From Aurantiacibacter spongiae (lineage in GTDB: Bacteria > Pseudomonadota > Alphaproteobacteria > Sphingomonadales > Sphingomonadaceae), in NCBI RefSeq assembly GCF_003815535.1, contig NZ_RPFZ01000001.1, positions 682,001 to 746,000 of the forward strand: DNA of 64,000 nucleotides. The letters run 5' to 3'. The notes beneath the pieces were generated by a model. The model made no database searches, was not told where the DNA came from, and saw only the letters and a program-made list of their open reading frames with translations. Position 1 is the stretch's first letter, and every line of letters starts with the position of its first letter. The translations under genes were made by a program, and so were the position numbers. Of the stretch, positions 47,926-56,886 are shown piece by piece.

Positions 47926-49311
47926 TCAGAAGCTTTCTTCGTAAATGCGTGAAATGTCGCCGTTCCACGGTCCGTGATACTTATCGAGCAGGCGCTGGGC
48001 CGGCACCTTGCCGCTTTCCACGATCTCCATCAGCGGTTCGAGGAAGCCGCTTTCATTGTCGCCCATGGTGTTGCGACGGTCGCGCGCGACGAGCCCGCGA
48101 TGAGCGATGTCGAGAACGTGCCGGGCCAGATCGCGCAGGGTTCCCCCGCGCGGGAGCGGTGCGTCGAGCGCCTGTGCGGGTACGGCATTGCGCAGGTGTT
48201 CGCGCTCTTCCATGCTCCATCCCTTGACGAGATCCCACGCGGCATCGAGCGCGCCATCGTCGTAGAGCAGGCCCACCCAGAACGCCGGCAACGCGCAGAT
48301 GCGGTTCCACGGCCCGCCATCGGCACCGCGCATTTCCAGGAAGCTCTTGAGCCGGACCTCGGGAAAGGCGGTGGATAGGTGGTCGACCCAGTCGCTGGGG
48401 GTGGGCAGCTCGCCTGGCAGCGCCGGCAGCTCACCTTTCAGGAAATCGCGGAAACTCTGCCCGGCGGCATCGATGTACTTGCCGTCGCGGAAGACGAAAT
48501 ACATCGGCACGTCGAGCATGTAGTCGACATAGCGTTCGTAGCCGAAATCACCGTCGAACACGAACGGCAACATGCCGGTGCGTTGCGGGTCGGTGTCGGA
48601 CCAGATATGGCTGCGGTAGGAGAGGAAGCCGTTGGGCTTGCCCTCGGTGAACGGCGAATTGGCGAACAGGGCCGTGGCAAGCGGTTGCAGGGCGAGGCCG
48701 GTGCGAAACTTCTTCGCCATATCCGCCTCTGACGAGTAGTCCAGATTAACCTGAATGGTACAGGTGCGCAGCATCATGTCGAGGCCCAGCGTACCGACGC
48801 GCGGCATGTGGTTCATCATGATGGCATAGCGCTGCTTCGGCATGACGGGCAGATCGCACCGCGCCTTGTCCGGCCACATGCCGAGACCGAGAAAGCCGAT
48901 GTCCCATTCGCGCCCGATGCTCTTCACCTGTTCGAGGTGGCGCCCCGTCTCGGCGCAGGTCTGGTGAAGGTTTTCCAGCGGCGCGCCCGACAGTTCGAGC
49001 TGCCCGGCGGGTTCCAGGCTGATCGTGCCGTCCTGCCCGGTCATGGCGATGACATCGGGCGTGCCGTCGGGGCCATCCTCTATCACCGGCTCCCAGCCGA
49101 ATTGCTGCATCGACAGCAGAATGTCACGGATCCCCCCCTCCTCGCGGTAGGATGGGGCGTGGTGATCCTCGCTGCGATAGACGAGCTTTTCGTGTTCGGT
49201 CCCGATGCGCCATGCCTCGCGCGGCTTTGCCCCGTCGGCCATCGGCGCAACCAATTGCTCGCGGCTTTCTATCCGCGGCTCTTCCCTTTCGCTTGCCTTG
49301 CGCGTGCTCAT
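47926..49311 (-). CDS. gshA: Glutamate-cysteine ligase
   Basis: This enzyme joins glutamate and cysteine into gamma-glutamylcysteine, the first step of glutathione synthesis. The 461-residue protein is of the alphaproteobacterial/plant type: WRIGTEHEKLVYR, SLEPAGQLELSGAPLENLHQTCAE, MPRVGTLGLDMMLRTCTIQVNLDYSSE, NGFLSYRSHIWSDTDPQRTGMLPF, and FLEMRGADGG. Length matches this group. It may also feed EgtB if that enzyme uses gamma-glutamylcysteine. It is convergent with the SoxR-linked VOC gene and lies 63 bases from rsmE in the same direction. Confidence 0.95.
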   Translation of the reverse strand: MSTRKASEREEPRIESREQLVAPMADGAKPREAWRIGTEHEKLVYRSEDHHAPSYREEGGIRDILLSMQQFGWEPVIEDGPDGTPDVIAMTGQDGTISLEPAGQLELSGAPLENLHQTCAETGRHLEQVKSIGREWDIGFLGLGMWPDKARCDLPVMPKQRYAIMMNHMPRVGTLGLDMMLRTCTIQVNLDYSSEADMAKKFRTGLALQPLATALFANSPFTEGKPNGFLSYRSHIWSDTDPQRTGMLPFVFDGDFGYERYVDYMLDVPMYFVFRDGKYIDAAGQSFRDFLKGELPALPGELPTPSDWVDHLSTAFPEVRLKSFLEMRGADGGPWNRICALPAFWVGLLYDDGALDAAWDLVKGWSMEEREHLRNAVPAQALDAPLPRGGTLRDLARHVLDIAHRGLVARDRRNTMGDNESGFLEPLMEIVESGKVPAQRLLDKYHGPWNGDISRIYEESF

Positions 49312-49374
49312 GGAGCCCGCGCATAGCGCATCGGTTTCATTCCGCCACCCGCAATCTTCATGGCCTGGCGCCGG

Positions 49375-50121
49375 TCAGGTCCAGTCGCCGGCGGCGCCCA
49401 TCCAGAGCGAAACCGCGGCGATGGCGGCGGTTTCGGCGCGCAGGATCCGCGGACCGAGCGCAATGCCGCGCGATTGCGGCAAAGCGAGGATGGCCTCGCG
49501 TTCCTCGGGCGCGAAACCGCCTTCGGGACCGATCAGGATAGCCGCGGGGCCAGATATGTCGGCAAACGCCCGCGCGGCGGGCGCACCGCCGGTCTCGTCG
49601 CAGACGAACAGCGTACGATCCGCCGGCCAGCGGCCCAGCAAGGCGGCCAGCTTCTGCGTCGCGCCGAGTTTCGGCAGGGCGCTGCGCTCGCATTGTTCCG
49701 CCGCCTCGATCATCCGCTTGCGCAGACGGTCCTCGTTGACGCGGGCGTGCTGGCACCGCTGCGTGACGACCGGCAGCAGGCGCCGAACGCCCAGTTCGGA
49801 CGCCTTTTCCGCGACCAGCGCGAAATTGTCCTTGTGAACGGGCGCGGCGCACAGCCACAGATCGGGCACCTGTTCGCGCCCGGCCAGCTTCTCTTCGACC
49901 TCCAGCGTGCAGCGCGCCCCGCCCGCCTGGACGATTCGCGCCACGTAATCGCCGGTCGCATCGTCGAACACCCGGACCGGATCGCCCTCCTGCCGCCGCA
50001 TGACCGTGGTGAGGTAGCGGGTCTGCGCCTTGTCGAGTTCGATCCGCGCACCGGGCGCCAACCGATCCTCGATGAACAGGCGCGGCGTGGAGCGCGGGGG
50101 CCAGGCGGGGGTGGCGGGCAT
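49375..50121 (-). CDS. rsmE: 16S rRNA (uracil(1498)-N(3))-methyltransferase RsmE
   Basis: RsmE methylates U1498 of 16S rRNA with SAM. The 248-residue protein has a PUA-like N-terminal domain (RLFIEDRLAPGARIELDKAQTRYLTTVMR) and the SPOUT domain with its trefoil-knot motifs ILIGPEGGFAPEEREA and LGPRILRAETAAIAAVSLW. The ATG at 50121 gives the usual start; the longer upstream frame overlaps ubiA on the other strand. It is divergent from ubiA with about 39 bases between the two starts. Confidence 0.95.
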   Translation of the reverse strand: MPATPAWPPRSTPRLFIEDRLAPGARIELDKAQTRYLTTVMRRQEGDPVRVFDDATGDYVARIVQAGGARCTLEVEEKLAGREQVPDLWLCAAPVHKDNFALVAEKASELGVRRLLPVVTQRCQHARVNEDRLRKRMIEAAEQCERSALPKLGATQKLAALLGRWPADRTLFVCDETGGAPAARAFADISGPAAILIGPEGGFAPEEREAILALPQSRGIALGPRILRAETAAIAAVSLWMGAAGDWT

Positions 50122-50160
50122 GGCTAGGCACTTGGGGGCATCGCCGCTAACAGGCAAGCC

Positions 50161-51087
50161 ATGCCGCCCGAAACCGCCGGAAACGAGACAGTCACGCCCG
50201 ACAGCCAGCATCGCAGCCTGGCCGGGCGCCTGCCGCAGCCGTTTCGCGATTTCGCGCTGCTGGCGCGGTTCGACCGGCCGATCGGCTGGTGGCTCTTGTT
50301 CTGGCCATGCGCGTGGGGCGTGTGGCTGACGGGTGCGGGTCTGCAACACGCGCTCGTCCTCTGGTTGCTCCTGGGCGCAGTGGCCATGCGCGGGGCGGGC
50401 TGCGTCTACAACGACATCGTCGATGCCGAGCTGGACCGGAAGGTGGCACGCACCGCAAGCCGTCCGGTGGCAAGCGGCCGTGTGAGCAGAAAGGCCGCCT
50501 GGCTGTGGCTTTTCGCCCTCAGCCTCGTCGGCCTGGTCGTCCTGTTCCAGCTACGCTGGCAGGCGCAGGTCGTTGCCCTGGCGAGCCTCGCCTTGGTCGC
50601 GGCCTACCCCTACATGAAGCGCATAACCTGGTGGCCGCAGGCGTGGCTCGGCCTCGTTTTCACCTGGGGAGCGCTGACCGGGTGGACCACGCTGAGGGCG
50701 GACCGGTGGGACGTGGTCGGCGCGCTCTACGCCGGGGCGTTCTTCTGGTGCGTGGGATACGACACCATCTACGCCATGCAGGACCGGGAGGACGATGCGC
50801 TGGTCGGTATCCGATCGAGCGCGCTGCGACTGGGCGGACGGGTCAGGGCCGGCGTGGCGCTGTTCTACACCGCGTCGGTGCTGTTGTGGGCGCTGGCCTT
50901 CTGGCTGCTGCGCAGGGACGCGCTCGCGCTTCTCGCCATCCTGCCGGCGGCCGGGCACCTGTTCTGGCAGGTGGCGACGCTGGACGGCAGCGATCCGGCC
51001 AATCCGCTGCACCGCTTCCGCTCCAACCGCTTTGCCGGAGCGCTGGTTGCAGCCGCGTGCTTTGTCGTCGGCAATGCGGCGGCGTGA
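50161..51087 (+). CDS. ubiA: 4-hydroxybenzoate polyprenyltransferase UbiA
   Basis: UbiA prenylates 4-hydroxybenzoate, a membrane step in ubiquinone synthesis. The 308-residue protein has eight or nine membrane helices and both Asp-rich motifs: NDIVDAELDRKVARTASRP (NDxxDxxxD) for the prenyl diphosphate and YDTIYAMQDREDDALVGIRSS (DxxYAxxDxxDD). The N-terminus has RFDRPIGWWLLFWPCAWG, a family hallmark. It is divergent from rsmE and ends three bases before the convergent ICMT-like gene. Confidence 0.95.
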   Translation: MPPETAGNETVTPDSQHRSLAGRLPQPFRDFALLARFDRPIGWWLLFWPCAWGVWLTGAGLQHALVLWLLLGAVAMRGAGCVYNDIVDAELDRKVARTASRPVASGRVSRKAAWLWLFALSLVGLVVLFQLRWQAQVVALASLALVAAYPYMKRITWWPQAWLGLVFTWGALTGWTTLRADRWDVVGALYAGAFFWCVGYDTIYAMQDREDDALVGIRSSALRLGGRVRAGVALFYTASVLLWALAFWLLRRDALALLAILPAAGHLFWQVATLDGSDPANPLHRFRSNRFAGALVAAACFVVGNAAA

Positions 51088-51090
51088 AAG

Positions 51091-52449
51091 CTACTCCGCC
51101 GGTTCGGTCTGCCAGGCGCGGCGCGGCGCCGCGCGCGAGAAAAGGCGAGCGAGACGCGCCGTCACTACGCCGTTTTCTTGCATCCAGTCGTAATAGGCGC
51201 GATACTTGCCGTCCTCGAAGAGCAGGTGCGCCTCTTCCGTCCGGGCGCGCCAGTAGTAAATCCCGCTTACAAGCGCGAGGAACACCGTGTTGCGTACCGC
51301 GTCCGTGACGGACCCGCTCGTCACCAGGAAGGGCATGGCGCTCAGCCACCAGAACAGGTTCTTCGACAGATAGGCAGGATGGCGCGAGTAACGGTAGGGA
51401 CCGTTGGTGACGACCCCGCGGTAGGTGAGATTGGAAAAGCGGATGCCGAAGGCCACCGTCGCCCAGGCGTAGATAGCGGTCAGCCCCGCCAGCAGGGCAG
51501 CCCAAAGCCACAGCAGCGCGGTATGGCCGCCGAGCCAGTAGGCCCAGTCGGCGGTGTTGTATTCGTACTGGATCGCCCCGCCCTGTCCCATCAGGCCATA
51601 GACGAAGGGCGGATAGCACATCAGCGCCGCCAGCCAGCCGCCGAGGAAGGGATTGCCCGAGCGGATATGCGCGTCGAGCGGGCGCATGGTGAGAAGGTAG
51701 CCGACCGTGCCGATCTGCACGTCGATCACGAATAGGAGGGCGAACAGCGTTCCCCCCACGCGCACCGGGTCGCCGGCGATGGACACCAGGTCGGCCTCCA
51801 CCACGGTCGCGAAACCGGGCGGCAGGATGGAGACCATGAAAGCGGTGAAAAACCCCTTGATCGCCCAGGCGCGCCAGTGCTTCTTCACCCGGGCGCCGTC
51901 CCAGCCGCCGCGCCCCAGCAGCATGGCACCGAAATGCCACGCCGCATCGCGCGGCTCGCGCATGACGCGGTCGATCCAGACGACATAGGGCACGCTCAGC
52001 ACGAACAGCGGCACCGCCGCCGCACCAATCACCTGCATGGCGAACAGATACGGGCCGTCCCAGTACCAGCGGGCGATGGCGTAGAAGGCGCCGATCGCCG
52101 CCCAGGTCGCCCACAGGCCGGCAATCTTGGTGGTCGATATGCCCAGCGTATCGGACAGCGGTGCCCGCCGGTTCCAGTCGAGGCCGGTGGAGGGGTTGCG
52201 ATGGACCTTTTCGACGAGAACCGACCAGGCGGCCATTGCCAGCCCGGCAAGGATCATCGCCAGCAGGGCGGAATTGGGCCCCGATAGCCGGCCACGCGTT
52301 TCCATATAGCCAAAGGCGGCGGCGATGTCGGGCCAGCTTCGGGCGAACAGGATCCAGGAGAGCAGCGTAGCGAGGCCGACCAGGCCGACCGTCGCACTGA
52401 CATCGCTGGCCGGTGGCCCCGATTCGGCAGGATCGCGCGCGCTTGTCAC
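51091..52449 (-). CDS. Polytopic membrane protein with C-terminal ICMT-like methyltransferase domain
   Basis: This 452-residue inner-membrane protein has about ten hydrophobic helices. The C-terminal ~130 residues match the isoprenylcysteine carboxyl methyltransferase-like/PEMT family: TYRGVVTNGPYRYSRHPAYLSKNLFWW, then RARTEEAHLLFEDGKYRAYYDWM, with the conserved Arg-His-Pro and Glu of the SAM site. The N-terminal ~300 residues are additional membrane segments that I do not recognise, so the protein is much longer than typical ICMT proteins (150-250 residues). The start is a GTG at 52449. A 16-base perfect palindrome separates it from bamB upstream. The methyl acceptor is unknown. Confidence 0.75.
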   Translation of the reverse strand: MTSARDPAESGPPASDVSATVGLVGLATLLSWILFARSWPDIAAAFGYMETRGRLSGPNSALLAMILAGLAMAAWSVLVEKVHRNPSTGLDWNRRAPLSDTLGISTTKIAGLWATWAAIGAFYAIARWYWDGPYLFAMQVIGAAAVPLFVLSVPYVVWIDRVMREPRDAAWHFGAMLLGRGGWDGARVKKHWRAWAIKGFFTAFMVSILPPGFATVVEADLVSIAGDPVRVGGTLFALLFVIDVQIGTVGYLLTMRPLDAHIRSGNPFLGGWLAALMCYPPFVYGLMGQGGAIQYEYNTADWAYWLGGHTALLWLWAALLAGLTAIYAWATVAFGIRFSNLTYRGVVTNGPYRYSRHPAYLSKNLFWWLSAMPFLVTSGSVTDAVRNTVFLALVSGIYYWRARTEEAHLLFEDGKYRAYYDWMQENGVVTARLARLFSRAAPRRAWQTEPAE

Positions 52450-52459
52450 GCACGTGCCC

Positions 52460-52475
52460 TAACCCCCGGGGGTTA
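52460..52475. repeat. Perfect 16-bp palindrome between bamB and the ICMT-like gene
   Basis: TAACCCCCGGGGGTTA is a perfect inverted repeat with no spacer, 11 bases before the GTG of the ICMT-like gene and 26 after the bamB stop. As RNA it could form a short hairpin, but no T-run follows. Confidence 0.8.
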
Positions 52476-52501
52476 AGACCGCGGTAACGCCCGCGCCCGT
52501 C

Positions 52502-53851
52502 TCAGCGCCAGGCGGTGATGTTGCCGCCGTCGTCGAGGATGTAGAGCGTGCCGTTCGCCACGACAGGGGGCAGCGAGACGCCGTCGTCAAGTTCGGCGAA
52601 GTCGGCGACGTCGCCGGTCATCACGTCGACCGATTTCACCGCTCCGCGGCTGCTGGCGATCCACAACCGGTTGCTGGCCAGCACCGGTCCTGTCCAGAAG
52701 ACGAGCCCCGTCTTCTTGTCCTCGTTGCGCCATTGCTGGAGCTGCGTCATCCAGCGGATGCGTCCGGTATTGCGCTGAATGGCGAGGATGCGCGCGTCGT
52801 CGGTCAGGGTGAAGACCCATTCACCGACCACGGTGGGCGTGGAGATGCCAGCCAGCGTCAGTTCCCAGATTCGCTGTCCGGTCAGCAATTCGTAAGCCGC
52901 CATGCGACCGCCCTGGCCGAGCGCATAGACGCGGCCATTGTCGATGATCGGATCGGCATCGACGTCCGTCAGCGTTCCGACCTGAGTCGATATGGAGGTC
53001 CGCGCCAGCGCGTCGGACCACAATTCGCGGCCGTTCTCGTAACGGTAGGCAACCAGTTCGCCGCTCGAATAGCCGGCGATCACGGTGCCCTGGCCGGCGG
53101 CAGGCGCGGCGACGCCGAAGACGCCGGACTGCCCCGACGCGGCGGCCTTCTGCCAGACGATGCCGCCATCCTCGGCCGAAAGGGCGAAGATCTGGTTGTC
53201 CTGCGTCATCACGAACACGTCGTTGAAGGCGACGGTGGGCGCGCCGCGCAGCGGACCGGCGGGCTTGACGCGCCAGATTTCCGCACCGCTACCGGCATCG
53301 AGCGCGACCACGTCGCCCACGCCGTTGGTGACGTAGACGCGCCCGTCCGAATAGCTCGCCCCGCCGCCGAACGTGGCATCGCGCAAGTCGCCCGATACCT
53401 CGATCCGGTGCTGCCATAACCGCGCGCCGGTGGCTGCATCGAAGGCATGAACGACAGCGGCGGTATCGACGACGAACAGCTTGCCGTCGGCCACGACGGG
53501 CGCGGCGGCGAGGCGGCGGGTCTTCGTCGTCCCCTCGATCCGCGCGCTCCAGGCGCGAGCGGGTGTCGCCGACAAGGTGAGGTGCCCGGCGACCTTGGCC
53601 GCGTTGCCACCGGCCTGCGGCCAGGCGGCGTTCGTTTCCGGCGTCGGGAGCACCACCGCCACGTCCGCCAGGGCCGGGTCGGCGACGATTTCGGTCGCGA
53701 TGCGCGACAGGATCGGTTCGCGTTCGCCCAGCGTGGGCGTCGATTCCTTGCCGCCCCCGCCGCCGAAGATACCCCCACTGCATGCGCCCAGCGCAAGGGC
53801 CGGCATTGCGGCGGCGAGAAGGATGCGGGGAAAGCGTGTGATTTTCGTCAT
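52502..53851 (-). CDS. bamB: Outer membrane protein assembly factor BamB
   Basis: BamB is a lipoprotein of the BAM complex that inserts beta-barrel proteins, here plausibly including the autotransporter. The 449-residue protein has a lipoprotein signal ending LALGACSGG (Cys acylated) and a Gly-rich linker, then an eight-bladed PQQ-type propeller with repeats such as APVVADGKLFVVDTAAVVHAFDAATG, YSDGRVYVTNGVGDVVALDAGSG and GTVIAGYSSGELVAYRYENG, each with the AxDxxTG turn. The ATG is at 53851. It follows the TPR-like gene by 11 bases, a standard alphaproteobacterial pair; the usual next gene, der, is not here. Confidence 0.93.
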   Translation of the reverse strand: MTKITRFPRILLAAAMPALALGACSGGIFGGGGGKESTPTLGEREPILSRIATEIVADPALADVAVVLPTPETNAAWPQAGGNAAKVAGHLTLSATPARAWSARIEGTTKTRRLAAAPVVADGKLFVVDTAAVVHAFDAATGARLWQHRIEVSGDLRDATFGGGASYSDGRVYVTNGVGDVVALDAGSGAEIWRVKPAGPLRGAPTVAFNDVFVMTQDNQIFALSAEDGGIVWQKAAASGQSGVFGVAAPAAGQGTVIAGYSSGELVAYRYENGRELWSDALARTSISTQVGTLTDVDADPIIDNGRVYALGQGGRMAAYELLTGQRIWELTLAGISTPTVVGEWVFTLTDDARILAIQRNTGRIRWMTQLQQWRNEDKKTGLVFWTGPVLASNRLWIASSRGAVKSVDVMTGDVADFAELDDGVSLPPVVANGTLYILDDGGNITAWR

Positions 53852-53862
53852 GGGTCCAGTTC

Positions 53863-54636
53863 TCATTCGACCAGCTGCGCGGAGCCGCCACGCGGTTGCT
53901 GTTCGCGGAAATCCTCCAGCAGCGCGTCGACGTCATCGATCGCATCATAGCCGAGCGATCCGGCCATCTGGCGCGCGCGGAAACGAATCGTTTCGGGCAC
54001 GTCCTCGTCCTTTGCCAGCTGCGCGAAAAGCGGGCCGGCCTGATCTTCCTTGCCCTGCTTCAGATAGGCGTGAGCGACCAGTTCCCCGGCGCTGCCGAAG
54101 AAATCATTGCCGGCGCTCGCCAGCGGGCCGAGCCGATCGATGACTTCCTGCGGATCGAGCTGATCGAAACGCGCGGTGACAGAGCGGATCGCCGCGACAT
54201 TGCGCAGTTCCTCCGGCACGTCGCCGTTACCGGCCACCGCATCGTACATCCGCGCCGCGTCCTCGCCGCGTCCCGCCTCGGCGGCGATCCCCGCACGCAG
54301 CATGGTGGCGGTGACGGCTGCGCCGCCCTCTCCATCCGCCAGAGCGGCCAGTTCCCGATCGGCCTGATCGGGATTGCCGGCGTCCAGTTCGTCGATCGCC
54401 TGCACGATCTGTTCGGAACGCCCCTCGAGATCGCCTTCGCTGCGATCCTGCCAGAACAGCCAGCCGCCGAAAGCGGCCAGCGCGACGACAAGGGCGATGC
54501 CGAGGGGCCATCCGTATTTCCTGGCGAAATTGCCCACCTCGTCGTGGCGGACGGCCTCGTCCACCTCGCGCATGAACATGTCCTGTTCGGCATCGCGCTT
54601 GGCGGGTGGGTTGGGGGGAGTGGGTTGAAGGGCCAC
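53863..54636 (-). CDS. TPR-like membrane-anchored protein (YfgM/DUF2133-type)
   Basis: This 257-residue protein has a short cytoplasmic N-terminus (AEQDMFMREVDEAVRHDEVGNFARKYG), one membrane helix (WPLGIALVVALAAFGGWLF), and then a periplasmic helical repeat region typical of YfgM-like proteins (Ala/Gly/Asp-rich, about 65-257). In E. coli YfgM is a periplasmic chaperone partner of the Sec translocon, encoded before bamB as here. The start is a GTG at 54636. The gene and bamB form an operon. Confidence 0.87.
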   Translation of the reverse strand: MALQPTPPNPPAKRDAEQDMFMREVDEAVRHDEVGNFARKYGWPLGIALVVALAAFGGWLFWQDRSEGDLEGRSEQIVQAIDELDAGNPDQADRELAALADGEGGAAVTATMLRAGIAAEAGRGEDAARMYDAVAGNGDVPEELRNVAAIRSVTARFDQLDPQEVIDRLGPLASAGNDFFGSAGELVAHAYLKQGKEDQAGPLFAQLAKDEDVPETIRFRARQMAGSLGYDAIDDVDALLEDFREQQPRGGSAQLVE

Positions 54637-54746
54637 GGATCTCGTCTAGCGTCTGGTCAGGCAGGATTGCGGCTGCGTCCATAGCGGATGGGCGCGGCTT
54701 TTCAATTCCTGTCGGCGTGCCTGTCCCCGCGCCCGTGAACGCCCGC

Positions 54747-55913
54747 TTAAGCCTTGCCGGCCGGCGCCGCCTCGCGCGGATACTTCTGCATCAGGCCCCA
54801 GTAGAGGGCCCGGTAGCGTTCGATCATGCGGCGCTCGTCGAACTCCTCGCGGGCCTTGTCGCGGTTGGCCCTGCCGATACGCCTGCGGGCCTCCGGGTCG
54901 GAGGCGAGCCGGGTGAGAGCCCGCGCCAGCTCGCGCTCGTTGCCGGGATCGACCAGAAAGGGGCCGTTGTCGCTCGCCACCATGCTGGCGATGTCGCCCA
55001 CCCGCGGGGCCACGACGGGAAGACCCGCCGCCATCGCCTCAACCACGGAAATGGGAAACTGCTCCGACTGACTGGAGAGCGCGAAGATGTCGAACAGGCC
55101 GACCGCCTTCTGCGGTTCCGCGACGAAGCCGGGCAGATGCACGCGGTCTTCCACGCCCCGCGCCTCGGCCTCGGCCAGAAGCGCGCCGCGCTCTGGCCCG
55201 TCGCCGGCAATGACGAGGTGCCAGTCCTCGTCCTGCCATTCCATCGCGCGCACGAGCACGCCCTGCTGCTTGACCGCGCGCAGGCCCGCGAGCGATCCTA
55301 TCCAGAACTCGTCCTTGTGCTTGAGCAGGCCGGGAAAGACGTCGCGTTTGGGTGGCGCGGCGAAGGCACGGGTGTCGATGCCATTGGGAATCAGGCGCAC
55401 GCGGCTGCGCGGCTGGTCCCAGACCCTGAGAGCGATGTCCTCCAGCGTCCTGGAAGGCACCACCAGCGCCGCCGCCCGGCCCAGCGCGATACGGCGATAC
55501 CAGTTGCGCCTTCGTTTCAGCCGCTTCGCCTCGTCCTCGTTGAAGCCATCCTCATGATGGACGAGCGGGGCGAGGCTGAAAGCATCGGCGAACACCGTAT
55601 GCGCCATCGCCGCGTCGATCGCGCCCCAGTTGTAGGTGCAGATGAGATCGTATCCCGCCATCGCCTGCGCCAGCGCCTTCAGCCTGCCGGGCGTCGGCTT
55701 GCCCTGAAGCGCCGGGAACCGGGGCCAGGATATCTTCGGCCCCTTGCCGATCATGTGCGCCGCGCCCCGCTTTTCCAGATCGCCGCTGACGATGGCGTGA
55801 TCGACCTCCTTCCCCCAGGCATTGATCAGGCGAACGGTGCGCAGCTCCTTGCCGCCCGCGTCGAAGGTCGAATGCAGGTGGAGGATCCTGGGGCGGGTGC
55901 GCCTGCCGCTCAT
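54747..55913 (-). CDS. GT4-like glycosyltransferase
   Basis: This 388-residue protein is a GT-B fold family 4 glycosyltransferase. Features are ILHLHSTFDAGGKELRTVRLIN at the N-terminus, a mid-domain VVPSRTLEDIALR with NGIDTRAF, the sugar-nucleotide region LVIAGDGPERGALLAEAEARG, and FALSSQSEQFPISVVEAMAAGLPVVAPRVGDI with the E-x7-E motif (Glu of EQFPISVVE). The sugar and acceptor are unknown. Its ATG overlaps the stop of the alpha/beta hydrolase by four bases, so the two are translationally coupled; this is an unusual pairing. Confidence 0.9.
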   Translation of the reverse strand: MSGRRTRPRILHLHSTFDAGGKELRTVRLINAWGKEVDHAIVSGDLEKRGAAHMIGKGPKISWPRFPALQGKPTPGRLKALAQAMAGYDLICTYNWGAIDAAMAHTVFADAFSLAPLVHHEDGFNEDEAKRLKRRRNWYRRIALGRAAALVVPSRTLEDIALRVWDQPRSRVRLIPNGIDTRAFAAPPKRDVFPGLLKHKDEFWIGSLAGLRAVKQQGVLVRAMEWQDEDWHLVIAGDGPERGALLAEAEARGVEDRVHLPGFVAEPQKAVGLFDIFALSSQSEQFPISVVEAMAAGLPVVAPRVGDIASMVASDNGPFLVDPGNERELARALTRLASDPEARRRIGRANRDKAREEFDERRMIERYRALYWGLMQKYPREAAPAGKA

Positions 55914-56818
55914 GCGACGCGCGCCAGCAGGCGGGCGATGGCGTCCTGCGCCACCGGTTCCTCCAGCGTGGGGGCATGGCCGACACGCGGTACGGTCACG
56001 GCATCCATGTCGGGCATTTCCTCCTGCATCCGCCGAAAGGTGGCGGGCGAAACGAGATCGGACAATTCGCCGCGCAGGGCCAGCACCGGCCGACCGCGCA
56101 GGGCACGGAACACCGGCCATATGTCCGTTGCCGCCCCGCTCGCGGCGGCGGCACGATCGCCACCTTCGTCGTCACCGTCGCCGTCGCCATCGCGCGCGAA
56201 GGGATCGGCGATCTTCATGTCGTAATCGTAGGCGATGCGTCCGTTGCCGCCCACGCACATCAGGCGCTTGGCGAGCCGCAGCCAGTCGGCGATCTCGTAA
56301 TCCGGATGCGTCTTGTCCGAGGCTTCCTTCAGCGACCAGGCCGCGTGGATCCAGGTCGGATAGCTGCGCCCCTGCCCGACCTGATCGCGGATGCGGGCAA
56401 GCCCGTCCTCCTCGATATGCGGACCGACGTCGTTGAGCACGACGGCGGCGAAGCGGCGGGGGTCGCCCGCAGCGGTCATCATCGTGACCAGCCCGCCCAG
56501 CGACGTGCCGATCGCCACCACGCGGTCCAGCCCCGCCGCGTCGAACAGGGCGGCAATGTCCTCGACATAATGCGCGGGCGTGTAGCTTGCCGAATCGCGC
56601 GCGTAATCGCTGTCCCCGCGGCCGCGCAGTTCACAGGCGATGACGCGCCACTCGCCGGCGAAGGCATCCGCCACCGGCTCGAAATCGCGGGCGTTGCGCG
56701 TCAGGCCCGGAATACACAGGATCGGCGGACGGTCATCCCGGCCCGGATAATCGCGGTAGTGCAGCGTCAGCCCGTCCGCGCTCTGCCAGCTTTCGTCGGA
56801 ATAGGCGGCTTCGCCCAC
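55910..56818 (-). CDS. Alpha/beta hydrolase fold protein
   Basis: This ~302-residue hydrolase has HYRDYPGRDDRPPILCIPGLTRNARDFEPVADAF, the nucleophile elbow VAIGTSLGGLVTM (Gly-x-Ser-x-Gly with Ser), and the closing His in RVGHAPTLEEP. The cap holds a low-complexity acidic insert, DGDGDGDDEGGD, encoded by a near-repeat of GTCGCC/GTCACC hexamers on the plus strand. The substrate is unknown. I chose the GTG at 56818, eight bases after AAGGGG; a TTG at 56824 is possible but too close to that site. It is coupled to the glycosyltransferase gene. Confidence 0.87.
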   Translation of the reverse strand: MGEAAYSDESWQSADGLTLHYRDYPGRDDRPPILCIPGLTRNARDFEPVADAFAGEWRVIACELRGRGDSDYARDSASYTPAHYVEDIAALFDAAGLDRVVAIGTSLGGLVTMMTAAGDPRRFAAVVLNDVGPHIEEDGLARIRDQVGQGRSYPTWIHAAWSLKEASDKTHPDYEIADWLRLAKRLMCVGGNGRIAYDYDMKIADPFARDGDGDGDDEGGDRAAAASGAATDIWPVFRALRGRPVLALRGELSDLVSPATFRRMQEEMPDMDAVTVPRVGHAPTLEEPVAQDAIARLLARVA

Positions 56819-56886
56819 GAGCAACCCCTTGTGTTTGCAAGACCCCGGCCTTGCGGCGGGGCGGTTCGCGGGCCACTATTGATAGG

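Noticed and set aside
47912-47929. Small hairpin CTGACC-CGAACC-GGTCAG between the VOC gene and gshA
   Set aside because: Only a six-base stem overlapping the VOC stop codon, with no proper T-run; it may contribute to termination but cannot be called.
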